Shown: one piece after another, positions 13,598 to 24,919 of the stretch
Layout: each line of letters starts with the position of its first letter
Position numbering within the stretch: position 1 is the stretch's first letter
NCBI GenBank assembly: GCA_028023455.1
Contig: JAQFVV010012394.1
Location: 24,811,053-24,875,052, forward strand
DNA: 64,000 bases
From: Epiperipatus broadwayi
Lineage: Eukaryota > Onychophora > Udeonychophora > Euonychophora > Peripatidae
Direction of reading: 5' to 3'
Notes under the pieces: generated by a model
What the model saw: only the letters and a program-made list of their open reading frames with translations
The model's database searches: none
What the model was told of the DNA's origin: nothing
Made by a program: the position numbers and the translations under genes

Positions 13598-14050
13598 GTC
13601 TTGATAAAAATTACATTACTTTCGAATAGCAAATAATAGTACATTAGAGACTTTTTTGGACAGTAATTAATAAGAGACTGGCTTTTCTGGGTATGTGTGT
13701 GTGTGGATATAAAAAGTTATATTCTTTTTTATTTAATAGAAAATAAGATTAAATTTTAACCTTTTTGGGGTCTTAATTAATCAGACACATGTATTTTGAA
13801 ATTAAAATCAATTATATTACAACTTCCACAAAATTTAACAAATTCAAACAAAATTTTACAATGAAAGCTGACTTTGATCTTTTTAGGACAGAGAATGGCA
13901 TTTTTTTTGTGTGTGTGTATCCATAAAAAGTTACATTACTTTTTTTAATAATAAATCATAGTAAATATAGCGGAGACTTATTTGGATAGTAATTAATCAG
14001 AGACAGGTTTCTTTGGGTATGTGTGTATGTGGATCGGAAAAGCTACTGTA
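13445..14050. repeat. Imperfect tandem repeats (about 200 bp) with (TG)n
   Basis: Three or four diverged units share the order: a GAAATTAAAATAAATTATATTAC-type block, AAATTCAAACAAAAT, GCTGACTTT, TTTTTGGACAGTAATTAAT, AGAGACTGG, then a TG-rich block and AAAAAGTTACATTACTTT. The TG block is a pure (TG)n of about 33 bases at 13565-13597 in the first unit and shorter later. A further partial unit resumes after the insertion at 14069-14354 (ATGAAAGCTGACTCTAG near 14424), showing that the insertion split the array. Confidence 0.7.
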
Positions 14051-14051
14051 C

Positions 14052-14371
14052 TTTTGTATATTACAAAATATTAAAGATTTTAAGACTTCTCATTAGATAA
14101 TTTAATATACAAAATTAACAAAGCGTATAACACACTTGAATGAGAAGCTATAAAGATACACAGAAATTATTACACACTAAGCGCTTTTGAGGCCTTTTGC
14201 CTCATATTCATAGTGGTACTGTGAGCTGCAGAATGAGGAACATCTCACAGTACCGCTATGAATATGAGGCAAAAGGCCTCGAAAGCGCTTAGCGTGGAAT
14301 AATTTCTGTGTATCTTTATAGCTTCTCATTCAAGTGGGTCATTCGCTTTGTTAATTTTGTATATTACAAAA
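14052..14371. mobile_element. Palindromic (Penelope-derived) insertion with 17-bp direct repeats
   Basis: The insert 14069-14354 is flanked by perfect copies of TTTTGTATATTACAAAA at 14052-14068 and 14355-14371. Inside, two arms of about 120 bases (near 14104-14233 and 14245-14365) are inverted copies around a short loop. Each arm, read in the appropriate direction, has TATGAGGC-AAAA-GGCCTC-GAAAGCGCTTAG, a hairpin followed by GAAAGCGCTT, as found 3' of the Penelope-type GIY-YIG fragment at 53160-53630. The outer 11 bases of the right arm overlap the direct repeat. The flanking repeats read as a target duplication. Assignment to Penelope-like elements rests on the shared hairpin and is inference. 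Confidence 0.75.
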
Positions 14372-15084
14372 GTAAATTAGATTGCAATTTACCCACTAAA
14401 GTTAATTATAACAAACTATTAAAATGAAAGCTGACTCTAGTGTCTGGCAATTGCCAATTTTCGGAGTTCGAAGCAGCCATTTTCCTTATCTCAGATGATT
14501 TCTCGCAGATACATTACTTTCATCATGATCTTCAAAATAATGCTGTGCTGCACCCTAAAATCCAATTTGTGAGGGTTACATAATCCTGACGGAACAGTGA
14601 TGACACTGTTAAAACTGTTAGAAATTACCAGTAGGTCAGTTCACATGAAAAAAAAAAGTTGAACCTGAAAAGTTCAATTATTTTGACATGATGCAGTCAA
14701 CACACCATCACACAATACTGTAATGAAAATAGACAACCCAGCATTATGATAAAGTGTGTAACACAAGCAATTATGGCAGCCAATGAAGGCATTTTTCTGT
14801 GCTTTTAGCATAGAAAAAAGCCACAGCGGTAGCCAGCAGCCGAGTAAATGGACTCTTTCTGTGTTTTATCTTAGAAAGAAGGCTATCTGCTTGGCTGCAG
14901 CTGTGGAAATGGCATATTTTTAGCAATTTAGCTAGAAATAGTGCCGTCAAGCAGCTGACATGATAGAACAGAACACTACAAATATTTGCTTTTATACTTA
15001 TATTTTCCATATAATTGCAGGCAAAAGGGATTCACTTTGCCTGCTTAGCAAATGAGGTGTTAATACTATGAGACTTTGCATATT

Positions 15085-15110
15085 ATATATATATATATAT
15101 ATATATATTG
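15085..15110. repeat. (TA)n microsatellite
   Basis: An alternating AT run of about 26 bases. A sequence-level simple repeat with no further inference. Confidence 0.85.
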
Positions 15111-15412
15111 TTTTAATATTATACATTAGATAAATATAGAATAATAAAGAATATTTGAGGTTTGGTCACCTGACTGACTGAAAAGACTTGTTTGATCAAA
15201 GTATGTAGTAATTTGTGACTATATGTTTGAAGTTTAACAATAAGTTGCAATTTAAAAAAAAACAATATTTAGGTGTAATAAATAGGTTAATATACCTTAA
15301 ATTAGATGTAGATTAATCTGAAGAGATATCAACTCCAATCTTCAAACATAATACATTTTTTAATATGGCTATCATATTACAGGGTAAAATGACAAATGGT
15401 TCTGCAGTATAC

Positions 15413-15443
15413 ATGCATTTCAGGAATAAAATCCTTTGTCAGC
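15413..15443 (-). other. CTGA-stem-GAAA hairpin motif
   Basis: Read on the - strand this is CTGACAA, then AGGA-TTTTAT-TCCT (a 4-bp stem), then GAAATGCATG. The layout is like a hammerhead stem II between CTGANGA and GAAA, but the position matching conserved G8 is A. No adjoining coding remnant was found. It is grouped with the hairpins near 23930, 24830, 37896, 53170 and 59906. Confidence 0.4.
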
Positions 15444-16822
15444 TGCTTTGAAGCATTGCGAATAATCCATGCCAGTATAACAACCACTTAATGGTGACAG
15501 AGTTGTTGCTAAAGCATAATACTTATGGTTTGATGCTAGAATCACTGTAATGATATATAGTATAACATTTCTAAATAAGGGAGCTGAAGAAGAAGATCAT
15601 GAAGAATGATATGTAGTATGGCAGCCACAGTAAAAAGATGTTATGGAACTTTTATAACTCTTTTTAAGCTTATCTTCAAATAATGGACTTGTCTAATCTA
15701 CAATTTTATCAAAATCAGATTGAATGTGCACTACAGCTGACCAATAAAATAACAAAGTAAATAAAGAGATGGCATAAACAGGACAATGGGCAAGCTAAGT
15801 TAGTGTATCTGATTGTCACCAATAGGGTAGGTAATTTGACTATATTTTGAAATTCTATTTAAGAGGATGGCCAGATAATATCAAATCACTATTAAACATT
15901 AGATAACAGGAAGCTAATTAACCACTATTAGATATAATGCAATGAGGAACTTGGAGCTGGACAATTGTTTCTACTGATATCATCATATCTGGATAAACAA
16001 CAAACTATATGTAGGAAGAAGAATCAAAGTTTGAAAGAGAAATCTCATCATCCTTCCCAAGTGCTACTTGTCCTCTATAGCTAACCATTCACAGTTCTCT
16101 AACCATAACTGAAGTGAACTGCTATTTAAACTGTTGCATATATTTATTTTGACAATATAAATAGTTATAATAAATATCTTAACATTTATTTATTGAATTG
16201 TATGTTTTTATTGAAGGACTATAATTTTTTGACAGCAATGCCAATATAAACAGAACAGAAATCCCTTCAAATTTATTTACACTAATTCAAGGGGGGTTAA
16301 CTTATTTATTATATATTTCAAAGTTGGATTTTCTAATTAAGAGTTTTAATAATTTGAATCTCTGATTCTGTCTTGATTAGTATATAGCCATGTTGGAATA
16401 GGCTAATTTATAGTGATCAATCATAGTGTCAAATATTCCTACTTTGATTCCACATTGGTCACTATTATACTATTAATGAGTGGCTGTTACATTTGCTTGC
16501 ATTGTTGTCAGGGCTCCAAAACAGTCAAAAATGGAGGTTATTCTCAAAATGTATGTTTACTCTAAAATGATTTATTAATTTTTGTTATGTAGCATGGAAG
16601 CCCCAGTAAAAAACATATGTGTAATAGTTGGAACAGACATTTGAAATCTCTTCAAATTTATTTACATCTAAACATATATATATATTCATGCATCTGATAT
16701 TACATTTAACATGAAAAATACTAATTAATAGACAGCCTTATACTATTTTTTTAAGTTTGATTTGTTTTTAATTTTATGCATGCAAGCACACTCACATATA
16801 TAGCATTATATTTAATTTGCAG

Positions 16823-16984
16823 GTGATAGAAGACATTAGCTTTGTGGTATTTGCTTTATTTAATACTTTTTGGGCAACATTATACTTGGAATCATGGAAA
16901 CGAAGATGTGCTGAGCTAGCGTATCGTTGGGGAACACTTGATAAGCAGGATGAGTTACTTGTAGAACCTCGGCCACTGTTTTCA
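16823..16984 (+). CDS. ANO8: ANO8-like anoctamin, exon covering membrane helix 2
   Basis: The exon follows TTTGCAG and ends before GTAAGA; both borders are on codon boundaries and it encodes 54 residues. It contains the hydrophobic helix FVVFALFNTFWATLYLESW and then the very conserved anoctamin block KRRCAELAYRWGTLD, ending in an acidic stretch and EPRPLF, which in the family precedes the first intracellular loop. The matching human ANO8 text (VVFALFNVIWSTLFLEEWKR, ELAYKWGTLD) aligns without gaps in the helix. The alternative, ANO10, also has the YRWGTL block, but the helix is closer to ANO8. The ATG just upstream at 16817 lies in the intron and is not a start. Confidence 0.92.
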
Positions 16985-18246
16985 GTAAGAATTTATTTTG
17001 TATTCATCATCTATATTTAAAACCATGCACAATAACTGCAAAGATTTAATATTAAGGTTATTCTAATCACCTCTTAAACAAGTTGACTATAATTTTTTTT
17101 ATTTTATTAAATGTTCTAGCAGATAAATTAAATTCAGGCTGAATGAAAAACTGAAATACTTATGTAGTTGTTCATATTGAAGATGTTTTGTTAAGTTTTT
17201 AAAATGAACTGTATCAAATATTCCATAGCAAAGCAATGGTCTTTTCATATCCTTTTATTGGGAAATGGTGATGGACAACTTATTTTCCAATTTGGATAAC
17301 TTTCAGATTGTGTTGAATATTTACAGTTTTCCTTTACTTTTGTATTCTCTAAACTAATAATAAGTGGATATCAATTTACCAACCAATGATTGGATAGTAA
17401 ACCATAAATAGAATCAATTATACTCACCAATACATATAATGCTACTTTAAATCTGCAACTAATAAGCAGACAAGCATTAAAATAATGAATATTGATCAAT
17501 AAGATTCAGCCATTTTTATGTCCTCACTTGGGATTCATTAATATAAATATTTTTCACTTATTAAAAATAATAAAAAAATTATAAAATAATTTAGTGCTAA
17601 GGAATTCATAACAAGTTTCAGCTAGAAATGATAGAGGGAGCCACAAAACATCTTGAATTCCAGAGTCTGTCCCTCCATAATTAAACCAAATCACATAGGT
17701 TTTCCATTCATTTATTGATCATGAGTTATTGATGATTGAGTATGAAAATGATTGTCATAGCAATCTATGTTCATTATTTTATAGGTTGATTGCTGGTGGT
17801 TTTATTTTAGATTGTATGTTGGAGTATGTGCCTGTTCTACTAACTATCATGTGAATATGTTATTATTTTATATTACTTATATATTATTGCCACCACTTAT
17901 CTGCCATATCTCAATTTAGTTTGTTTTCATTTTTAATTTTTCTTTTCTCATTCTTTCTTTGAGATCTCACAGCCATTATCTTTGTTGATATTGTCTAAAA
18001 ACTTATTTCTAAACTTAGTTATGTTAATATCAAAAACCATGAAAAGATAGAATGACACCATTCTATATTTAAGCTCTAGTTTTCTTTCGAACATGTCAAC
18101 TGATCACAATTCTTCAATTAACTAAGTTATATAACAACAGATCTTAAAAATAGAATGGTATTCTTCTGTCTTTTCACAAGTTTTTGATGTTACATAACTC
18201 AGTGGGAGATAGTTATTTCCAATTCAATTATGTGTGTGTATATATA

Positions 18247-18506
18247 TAATTATTAAAAACTACTCAATACTTAGACAATCCCAATATCAATAATAATCAA
18301 CAATTTCAAACTATTGTCAAGGCAACCTTCTTTTAACAATAAAGGTGGAATAATTTCAAACTGTTGTGAAGGCAACCTCCTTACAATAAAAGTGGAATAA
18401 AGATTCCATCATTATTGTTAAAAGGGGGTTGCCTTGACAACAGTTTGAAATTGTTGATTGTTATTGATATTGGGTTTGTCTGAGTGTTGACTGGTTTTTA
18501 ATAATT
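18247..18506. repeat. Foldback element, family B
   Basis: The left arm starts AATTATTAAAAACTACTCAA and contains CAATATCAATAATAATCAAC, TTTCAAACTATTGTCAAGGC and AACC. The right arm is the complement, reading GTTGCCTTGACAACAGTTTG, then TTGTTGATTGTTATTGATAT, then GACTGGTTTTTAATAATT. The centre carries a second, slightly altered copy of the AATTTCAAACTGTTGTGAAG segment, so the element has a partial internal duplication. The right-arm sequence recurs alone at 42541-42632. Confidence 0.8.
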
Positions 18507-19390
18507 CCTTACAAACACATTTAGTCTTGAGCATCATTACACTTAATATATATATATATTGTGCCTTTTTTATAAAACAAATAGGGAATAAATTTTAAGA
18601 TGTATAATTTTAAATTTTATAAAGTCAAAAAAAATGTTTACTTATTAAAATTATGAAAAAATAAGTCGTTTTAATTATCCTAGAATTTGAATTTGGACTT
18701 AGTTAAGTTAAAATAGTATAAATGCTAAATCTTGTTAAAATATTTACTTTCAAAGGTATATAAAAGATAAGATACTAAAAGATAATTTAATAAGAGCTGT
18801 TAAGAAGTAATTGTTTAATAACATTTAAATTTATATGGAAGTTCAAATTTGATCTTATAAATAAAAGTATGCATTTTAGAGATAAGTAGTCATGTCTGTG
18901 TGCATTTAATATAAAGAAGTAATTACTATTTCCAGTGAAACATTAATTTATTTTACAAATTAAATAACTAATACTATGTTCTGAATTTTGTGATTAAAAG
19001 TTCATAGGATGAGTCTTGATTTTAATCTATACAGAAATAAAATGAAAATGATTTAAATTATAGTTTTATAAAGTTCATTAAAGGTACTGTTTTTTTTTAT
19101 TATTACTAATAAATATTTTAAAAAGATGTTTATTTTTAAAAATAGTTCAGCTAGAAGCAAGTCATTAAATATTCAGAATCAAAGAAGTGGGAAAATTAAC
19201 CAATGGGGACATGCAATTTGAAATAAAGCAGCAGACAGATAATAAATGTTGGAAAAGAAAAAAAATCAGAGGGAAAACTTTAGATTAAAAAAAAATATTA
19301 GAGGTCAGAAATAAAAACCAAATAACTGGGTTGTTTTTTTAAAGTTTGCTTAAATCTTTTTAACATTATTATTGTTATTTAAATGATTGT

Positions 19391-19581
19391 GATAATGTGA
19401 AAGCTTAAAACTTTCAAAACCTGTGCCTTAAACATGCTAACATACAGCCAATCAGATGTAATAATAACTGCACATGAACCTCTTAATTCTAAAACACATG
19501 CAATTATTATTACATCTGATTGGCTGTACATTAGCATGTTTAAGGCACAGCTTTTGAAAGTTTTAAGCTTTCATGTTATTA
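19391..19581. repeat. Foldback element, 80-bp arms
   Basis: Arms 19391-19470 and 19501-19581 are inverted copies with only a few mismatches. The left reads GAAAGCTTAAAACTTTCAAA, then CCTTAAACATGCTAA, then AGCCAATCAGATGTAATAAT. The loop is about 30 bases. Non-coding and MITE-like; no target duplication could be fixed by eye. Confidence 0.85.
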
Positions 19582-22500
19582 CAATATTATTTCCTTGTGC
19601 TTAATTTCAAACTTTAGATTATAAAGTTTTCAGTAACATGTAAGTGTAAACAAGGGAAATCTCTGCTGGCTAATTCAATGATCAATAAATTGCTAAAATA
19701 TCTTGCAATCATTATATTAGGAAAATGTTGAAAGAATGGAAAGAAAAAAATATATATTGGTGCCAACGTTTTATCAAGTAATGCCAGCATAGAATGAATG
19801 AACTGTATTATCTTGATGTATAATTGGATGAGTAATCAAGATGTAGGCATTTTAAATATCATAACATTTATGCAAGATTAAAGTGGATCAATATATGAAT
19901 AACAGGCAAATTATTCATGACAAGGTTAAACATACAATTATCAAGATAATGAAAACTAAATTAAGAATAAACCAGAATGGAGATGTTTGTGTATGAAAAA
20001 GTGCACTTAATATTAAAATACAATATATAAAGGTCTCTCTGAATGAAGATTTTATGAGGAGAAAAGACTTAAACAGATTCTCATCAGTGAGTATAACTTT
20101 CATGTATAATGAAAACTTTTATGATAAATTATAGACAGGGTCAATGGAAAGGAAAAATTTTGACTGAGGATTATATTTATAGTGACAACTATCAAAGAAT
20201 CAATACATAAAGGAGGAAAGAAATGAAATAAATCGTTATCAGTAACATTAGCGTATAGAAAAATATAAACTATGTTGAGGATACTATCACTTTTTTGTTA
20301 GATGTAAAATGCTCTATTAAATGAGAACCTTAACAAGGAATATATCAAAAATAATATGAAGACCAGTATCATTAATGTTGGAAGGATCTAAATGACATAT
20401 ACCACACAGGTGGAAAAATAACCTTCGATCATGAAGAAAATGGAAAAAAAAATTTAAATATTGTAGATAACATGAGGGCATTGGAATTCTATAGTTTTAA
20501 TAATTTTTTTATAAGTATAAAAGGAGTAAAAGTGAAAATATGATTAATGCATGACAAGTTGGAAACATGACAAACAATTGAAATACTATTAGTAAAAAAT
20601 TAAAAGTTTTTTTTTTTTATGATAAATTTATATATTAGAAAAAAAACTGGTAATGTAATGTTTGTATATAGTTAAGTTTATGTTTTAAAATAATCGGTAT
20701 TAATATGGGGGGGGGGGCGTAAATCAAGAGATAGGGAAATTAATAATTAATATGATTGGTTTATTTATACTAGTAGTTGTTTAAAGTTTTTTTTAATTCG
20801 ATTGAATATTACTAGACCATTAAAATAAACATATATACACTATGAGTTAGTATAATATACACACAAAAATAGTAAAATGAATGTATTATAAGAAGGGGGG
20901 ATGTGTCTGTGTTCTAGTATAATATTAAAATGACAAATGGTGATATTTAAAGTTTGATCTGGTATTTAATTATCAATGTTGTAATAGAATTGAAATATAG
21001 CTAATTTTAGTTTTAAGTCTTCATAGGTATTGTTTGTAAGACATATCTAAAACAGATATAAACTGGAAATAGAAAATGAATACCTGAGTTATTAGATGAA
21101 GTGAAGATAAATATTTTTTCATTTGATGCAGGATGCACCAAGAAATGGTTTATCCACATTTAGTTTAATATTCTAAATGGTAAATGAAAAAGGTAAAGAA
21201 AGAGAGATCAATTGGTGAATATCATAAAATATAATTACAGATAAAAATGTAATATTTCATGTCATTATAATGAAATTATTTTAATTAGAAAATAAAACAC
21301 TAATTCATATTTTAAATTTTTTTATATTCTTGGCACAATCTCTAAGGGGTAATGGATGGAAAAAAAGATTTATTATTTAATATACACATTATTTTGTAAT
21401 ATAATGGACAAAATTAAATATCACACAACATTTTATTGTATTAGCAAGTTATATTGAATATTTCAGGATAATTCAGGGGGAATATAAATGTTTAAAGTTT
21501 TACATATTCTATTATATTATATTATTGTATAATTTTTTTTATGTTGATTTATGTTCATTCATTTATTAATTCTATTTAATTATTGAAAATTTGTAAATAT
21601 GATGTTATTAAAATTAATGTTATAAAAGTTAAACCAAGTATCTAGAGTTGCATTTCTTTTGTGGAGATCATCATCACTTCATCATCACCAGAGAGTATGA
21701 ATTGTAATATACACATTAACTAAAGCATACAATTTGAGATTTGGAAGAGAAATTAATTCAGTACAAGATATTGTATGACAATTATCTGAGAAAATATTTC
21801 TTAAATTGGATCTTAAATTATTGCAAACTGCCTTGATCATATCAATCATTGATAAAATATATTACAAATTTATTAAAGTAAGTTTATTTATAGGAAATCA
21901 GAGTATGAAATAGTTCTTATTTAAAGTTCTAAATTATGATTACAACTTAGATAACAATAGAGATTTATTATTAAATAGTAGAGAACATAAATAAAAAGTA
22001 GTAATATAATTTTAATTATAAATTAAGGTTGTAAATCTTTTCTTAATTAAGACATTACCTAAAGAGTTAAGTAAAATCTCTCTTGATATCCTATAGGTGA
22101 AATGAATCACTAATTAAAAATCAATGATTATCCTGAGATTTTCTTAGTATAATATTATTATTATGGTTATTCTTAATTATAATCCTATAAAAGTAATAAT
22201 ACTAAAAGATCAATATACAATAAAATGATAATATAACTTATTAATTAGGTTAAGACCTGTAGAGATTCCTACCTTCGCATTTTTCAGACGCATATTCCTG
22301 AGGTTACAGCCTTAGTAAATATTACTTAATATAATAATGTGCGTTTAAAATAAATTTATAATTACAACTTTAATTAGGTTAACTTAAATTTAATAATTAT
22401 AGATATTTATATTATATTTATTTATGTATTACTGTTAGTCATGGGAATATTTAGATGCTTAATAAGAAGAAATGTCTTAGTATTCTTATGCCATTGGATA

Positions 22501-22749
22501 AATACTTGGTATTTGTTTAATGTTAAGGGGTATGTAATCTTGTTAACAGGATAAGTGGGTCTCACGATTGCTTAATATTAATTAGATATATTTTAAAAAT
22601 AATTAAAAGTATCAAATTGTACCTGGATAAAGTAATAGTATAACCCAATTTAGGGACTTGTCATGTCTTCTAGAGGTCGTCTTCCTATTGGCAGGGTACA
22701 ATATATATTCCATTTCAATTGTGCGTATGTGTGTATATATATATATATA

Positions 22750-22899
22750 CAATACAATAATTAATACAGTAACAATATTTTAAACAAATATATACCAATT
22801 TAATAGAAGTACTTTCAACTATCTATGTAGTCGTTGTCAACTAGACTCAATGGTATATATTTGTTTAAAATATTGTTACTGTATTAATTATTGTATTGT
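22750..22899. repeat. Palindromic foldback with same core as 4874-5051
   Basis: Arms run from 22750 and to 22899, with CAATAATTAATACAGTAACA and AATATTTTAAACAAATATAT paired with their complements. The centre carries TAGAAGTACTTTCAACTAT and GTAGTCGTTGTCAAC. Read on the - strand it is TTGACAACG-ACTA-loop-TAGT-TGAAAG. The centre is shared with the element at 4874-5051 while the arms differ, as if flanking DNA had been copied in inverse orientation at insertion. Confidence 0.65.
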
Positions 22900-23249
22900 T
22901 TTGAATAATTATATATATTTTATTATAATTGGAATACAGACATTGATTAATAATTTATATATATATATTGAAATGGAAATAAATCACTTTCTTGCAAGTT
23001 TTGAAAAAATAAATACTTTCTGTAATAATAGACAGTAAAGAATAAAATGGAGCCATCTATTCTAGCCTTTGTTTACTAATGATGTTAGAAATTTGGAGTG
23101 GCTATTATATATTAGCCAAATATAAATACAACGTTAATGATTTTGAATTATAATCAATTTCATACAGAATGAAGATTTAATCTCATTTTTAGAAAACCTT
23201 ATGTTAATAATCAAATAGAAAATAATAATAGTAAATATTAAATATAAGT

Positions 23250-23301
23250 AGTTGTCCCGGGTTAGCGGGTTTGCTTCCCGGCTGATGCTATGACACATGA
23301 G
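23250..23301 (+). repeat. tRNA-related SINE family 1, 3' fragment
   Basis: The fragment holds the B-box side of the SINE: AGTTGTCCCGGGTT, a short extra GTTAGCGG-type block, TTTGCTTCCCGGCTGATGCT, then ATGACACATGAG. It matches the 3' half of the + strand copy at 48571-48666. The A-box half is missing. Confidence 0.6.
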
Positions 23302-23493
23302 AAAGAAAAAAAATTTAAGTATCTAAAATCGAAAATGGTAGTAAACCCCTTTTCCATAAGTTATGAATAAATAACATTTTCTTTATTAGTAAACTATAAA
23401 GAATAGATTGGAAACACCTTTAAACTTATGATGATAATAAGCATTAATTTACTAGCATTTCAGATGCTATAAGCTATGGAAATTTTATATATA

Positions 23494-23815
23494 ATCATCA
23501 TTGTCAACCATTATCAATCTACTGCAGATTGAAGGTCTCTAACAAATTCAATCCATCTTCAATCTCTAGCCTCTCTTCTCCACATCATCCTTGCACACTT
23601 TCTTATTTCATCCATCCATTTCACATGTGGTCTCTTTCTGGGTCTTTTACAATCTCTTGGAATCCAATTTAAGATTTCAATTGTCCATCTATTATCATCT
23701 CTTCTAGCAATTATGTCCAGCCCACCTCCACTTCAATCTTTTAATTCTTTCAGTGATGTCAGCAACACTCATTTGTTCTCTTACCCATATATTGCATTTT
23801 GATCTCTTCTTGTTA
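23494..23815 (-). mobile_element. RTE-type LINE, 5'-truncated 3' end
   Basis: This is the same sequence as the 3' end of the longer LINE at 28140-30990: both have CTACTGCAG or CCACTGCAG, CTTCAATCTCTAGC, TCTCTTCTCCA, GGGTCTTTTACAAT and TCTCTTACCCA in the same order. On the - strand it would encode the region after reverse transcriptase. Frameshifts prevent a continuous product. It stops just short of the Penelope pair at 23856. Confidence 0.75.
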
Positions 23816-23855
23816 TATATATATATATGTTAATTCTAATATTTTCACGGGTAAA

Positions 23856-24371
23856 AGATATCATATTATTATTATTTGTGGGATATTCCATGTAGTGAAA
23901 TAGCTAAATGCTGACATTTCAGTACAATATCAAGTACCTTCCTCAGAGCATCCTCTTTCTCAAATCATAAGAATGCGTGTGAAATTTAAAATCGTTTTTA
24001 TCGTTTTCTTTCTCCTCATATTTAAATTCTATTGGTTGAGAAGTTTTAAAATGTATTTTCTCTTCCAATAGCTTTTTCCAACTGTTGTTAATTTTTTTTA
24101 ATTCACACCTTTTATTTATGCTCTTGGCCTTTTAAAAATCTCTATAGCTTTTCTTAGCAATCTCTGGTCATATTGTTCAATTTTTGCTAAAATATTTGTT
24201 TGTTTTTTTCAAAATTGAGATCATGATTAGTTAATTTTATATGAGAATAAATAGCTGATGAATTGGATTTTTCTCTCACTGCCAGAATGTGTTTTTCCTT
24301 TTTAATATTTATTCTACGATTAGTCTGTCCAATATATGTATGTGAACAGACACTACATGGAATTTCATGTA
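23856..24371 (-). pseudogene. Penelope-like element GIY-YIG endonuclease fragment (left, inverted)
   Basis: On the - strand, 24402 to 24187 reads GVHEIPCSVCSHTYIGQTNR followed by a KEKHILAVREKSNSSAIYSH stretch. This is the core of the GIY-YIG nuclease at the C-terminus of Penelope-like retroelement proteins, with the Cys-pair insert before YIGQT. Coding decays after the NHDLNFEKN block. Downstream it carries the same 3' tail as its partner, ending in the CTGAGGA-stem-GAAA hairpin (about 23929-23963). The upstream reverse transcriptase is absent. It is in head-to-head inverted orientation to 24373-24919. Confidence 0.85.
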
Positions 24372-24372
24372 C

Positions 24373-24919
24373 ACCAAAGATAAAATTGCTTTGAAGTGTC
24401 ATGGTGAATATAAAATTCCATGTAGGGTCTGTTCACATATGTATATTGGACAGACTAATCGTAGAATAAATATTAGAAAGGAAGAACACATTCTGGCAGT
24501 CAGAAAAAAATCCAATTCATCAGCTATTTATTCTCATATAAAATTAACAAATCATGATATCAATTTTGAAAAAACAAATATTTTAGCAAAAATTGAACAA
24601 TATGACCAGAGATTGCTAAGAGAAGCTATAGAGATTTTTAAAAGGCCCAAGAGCATAAATGAAAGGTGTGAATTAAAGAAGATTAACAACATTTGGAAGA
24701 AGCTATTGGAAGAGAAAATAAATTTTATAAATTTTAAAACTTATCAACCAATAGAATTTGAATATGAGGAGAAAGAAAACGATTTTAAATCTCACATGCA
24801 TTCTTATGATTTGAGAAAGAGGACGCTCTGAGGAAGGTACTTGATATTGTACTGAAACGTCAGCATTTAACTATTTCACTACATGGAATATCCCATAAAT
24901 AATAATAATATGATATATA
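24373..24919 (+). pseudogene. Penelope-like element GIY-YIG endonuclease fragment (right)
   Basis: The frame stays open from 24367 to 24831 (154 codons including a few upstream of the element). It starts KDKIALKCHGEYKIPCRVCS, continues to MYIGQTNRRINIRKEEH and NSSAIYSHIKLTNHDINFE, and ends in a basic tail, SYDLRKRTL, before a stop. The GIY-YIG nuclease makes the nick used for integration in this retroelement class. Here the reverse transcriptase is missing, so it is a 5'-truncated copy. The stop is followed at once by CTGAGGA-A-GGTAC-loop-GTACT-GAAACGTC, a hammerhead-like hairpin. The outer end mirrors the left copy (ATTATTATTTGTGGGATATT and its complement). It is not considered a host gene. 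Confidence 0.85.
24827..24866 (+). ncRNA. Hammerhead-like hairpin 3' of GIY-YIG fragment (degenerate)
   Basis: The sequence CTCTGAGGA, GGTAC, an 8-base loop, GTACT and GAAACGTCAGC matches the order CTGANGA, stem II, GAAA of the hammerhead core, with position 7 allowed to vary. A 4-base segment GACG just upstream can pair with CGTC downstream, but then no stem I is left, so self-cleavage is doubtful. Hammerhead motifs are known in Penelope-like elements; activity here is not claimed. Confidence 0.4.

Larger units (their letters stand above)
7615..16822 (+). other. ANO8 intron (9.2 kb) with repeats
   Basis: The donor is GTATGT and the acceptor is a T-rich stretch ending GCAG. Phase 0. Apart from the foldbacks, minisatellite, pyrimidine tract and tandem repeats listed separately, the DNA is AT-rich with no recognised coding sequence. 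Stretches 8700-11200, 11520-13440 and 14380-16820 held nothing I could name, other than a degenerate SINE-like segment near 8953-9060, a possible LINE-tail remnant near 11780-11890 and a hairpin motif at 15413-15443. Confidence 0.8.

Noticed and set aside
16817-16822. ATG as a translation start for the helix 2 exon
   Set aside because: The ATG overlaps the acceptor CAG of the intron; the exon continues the frame of the exon ending at 7614.
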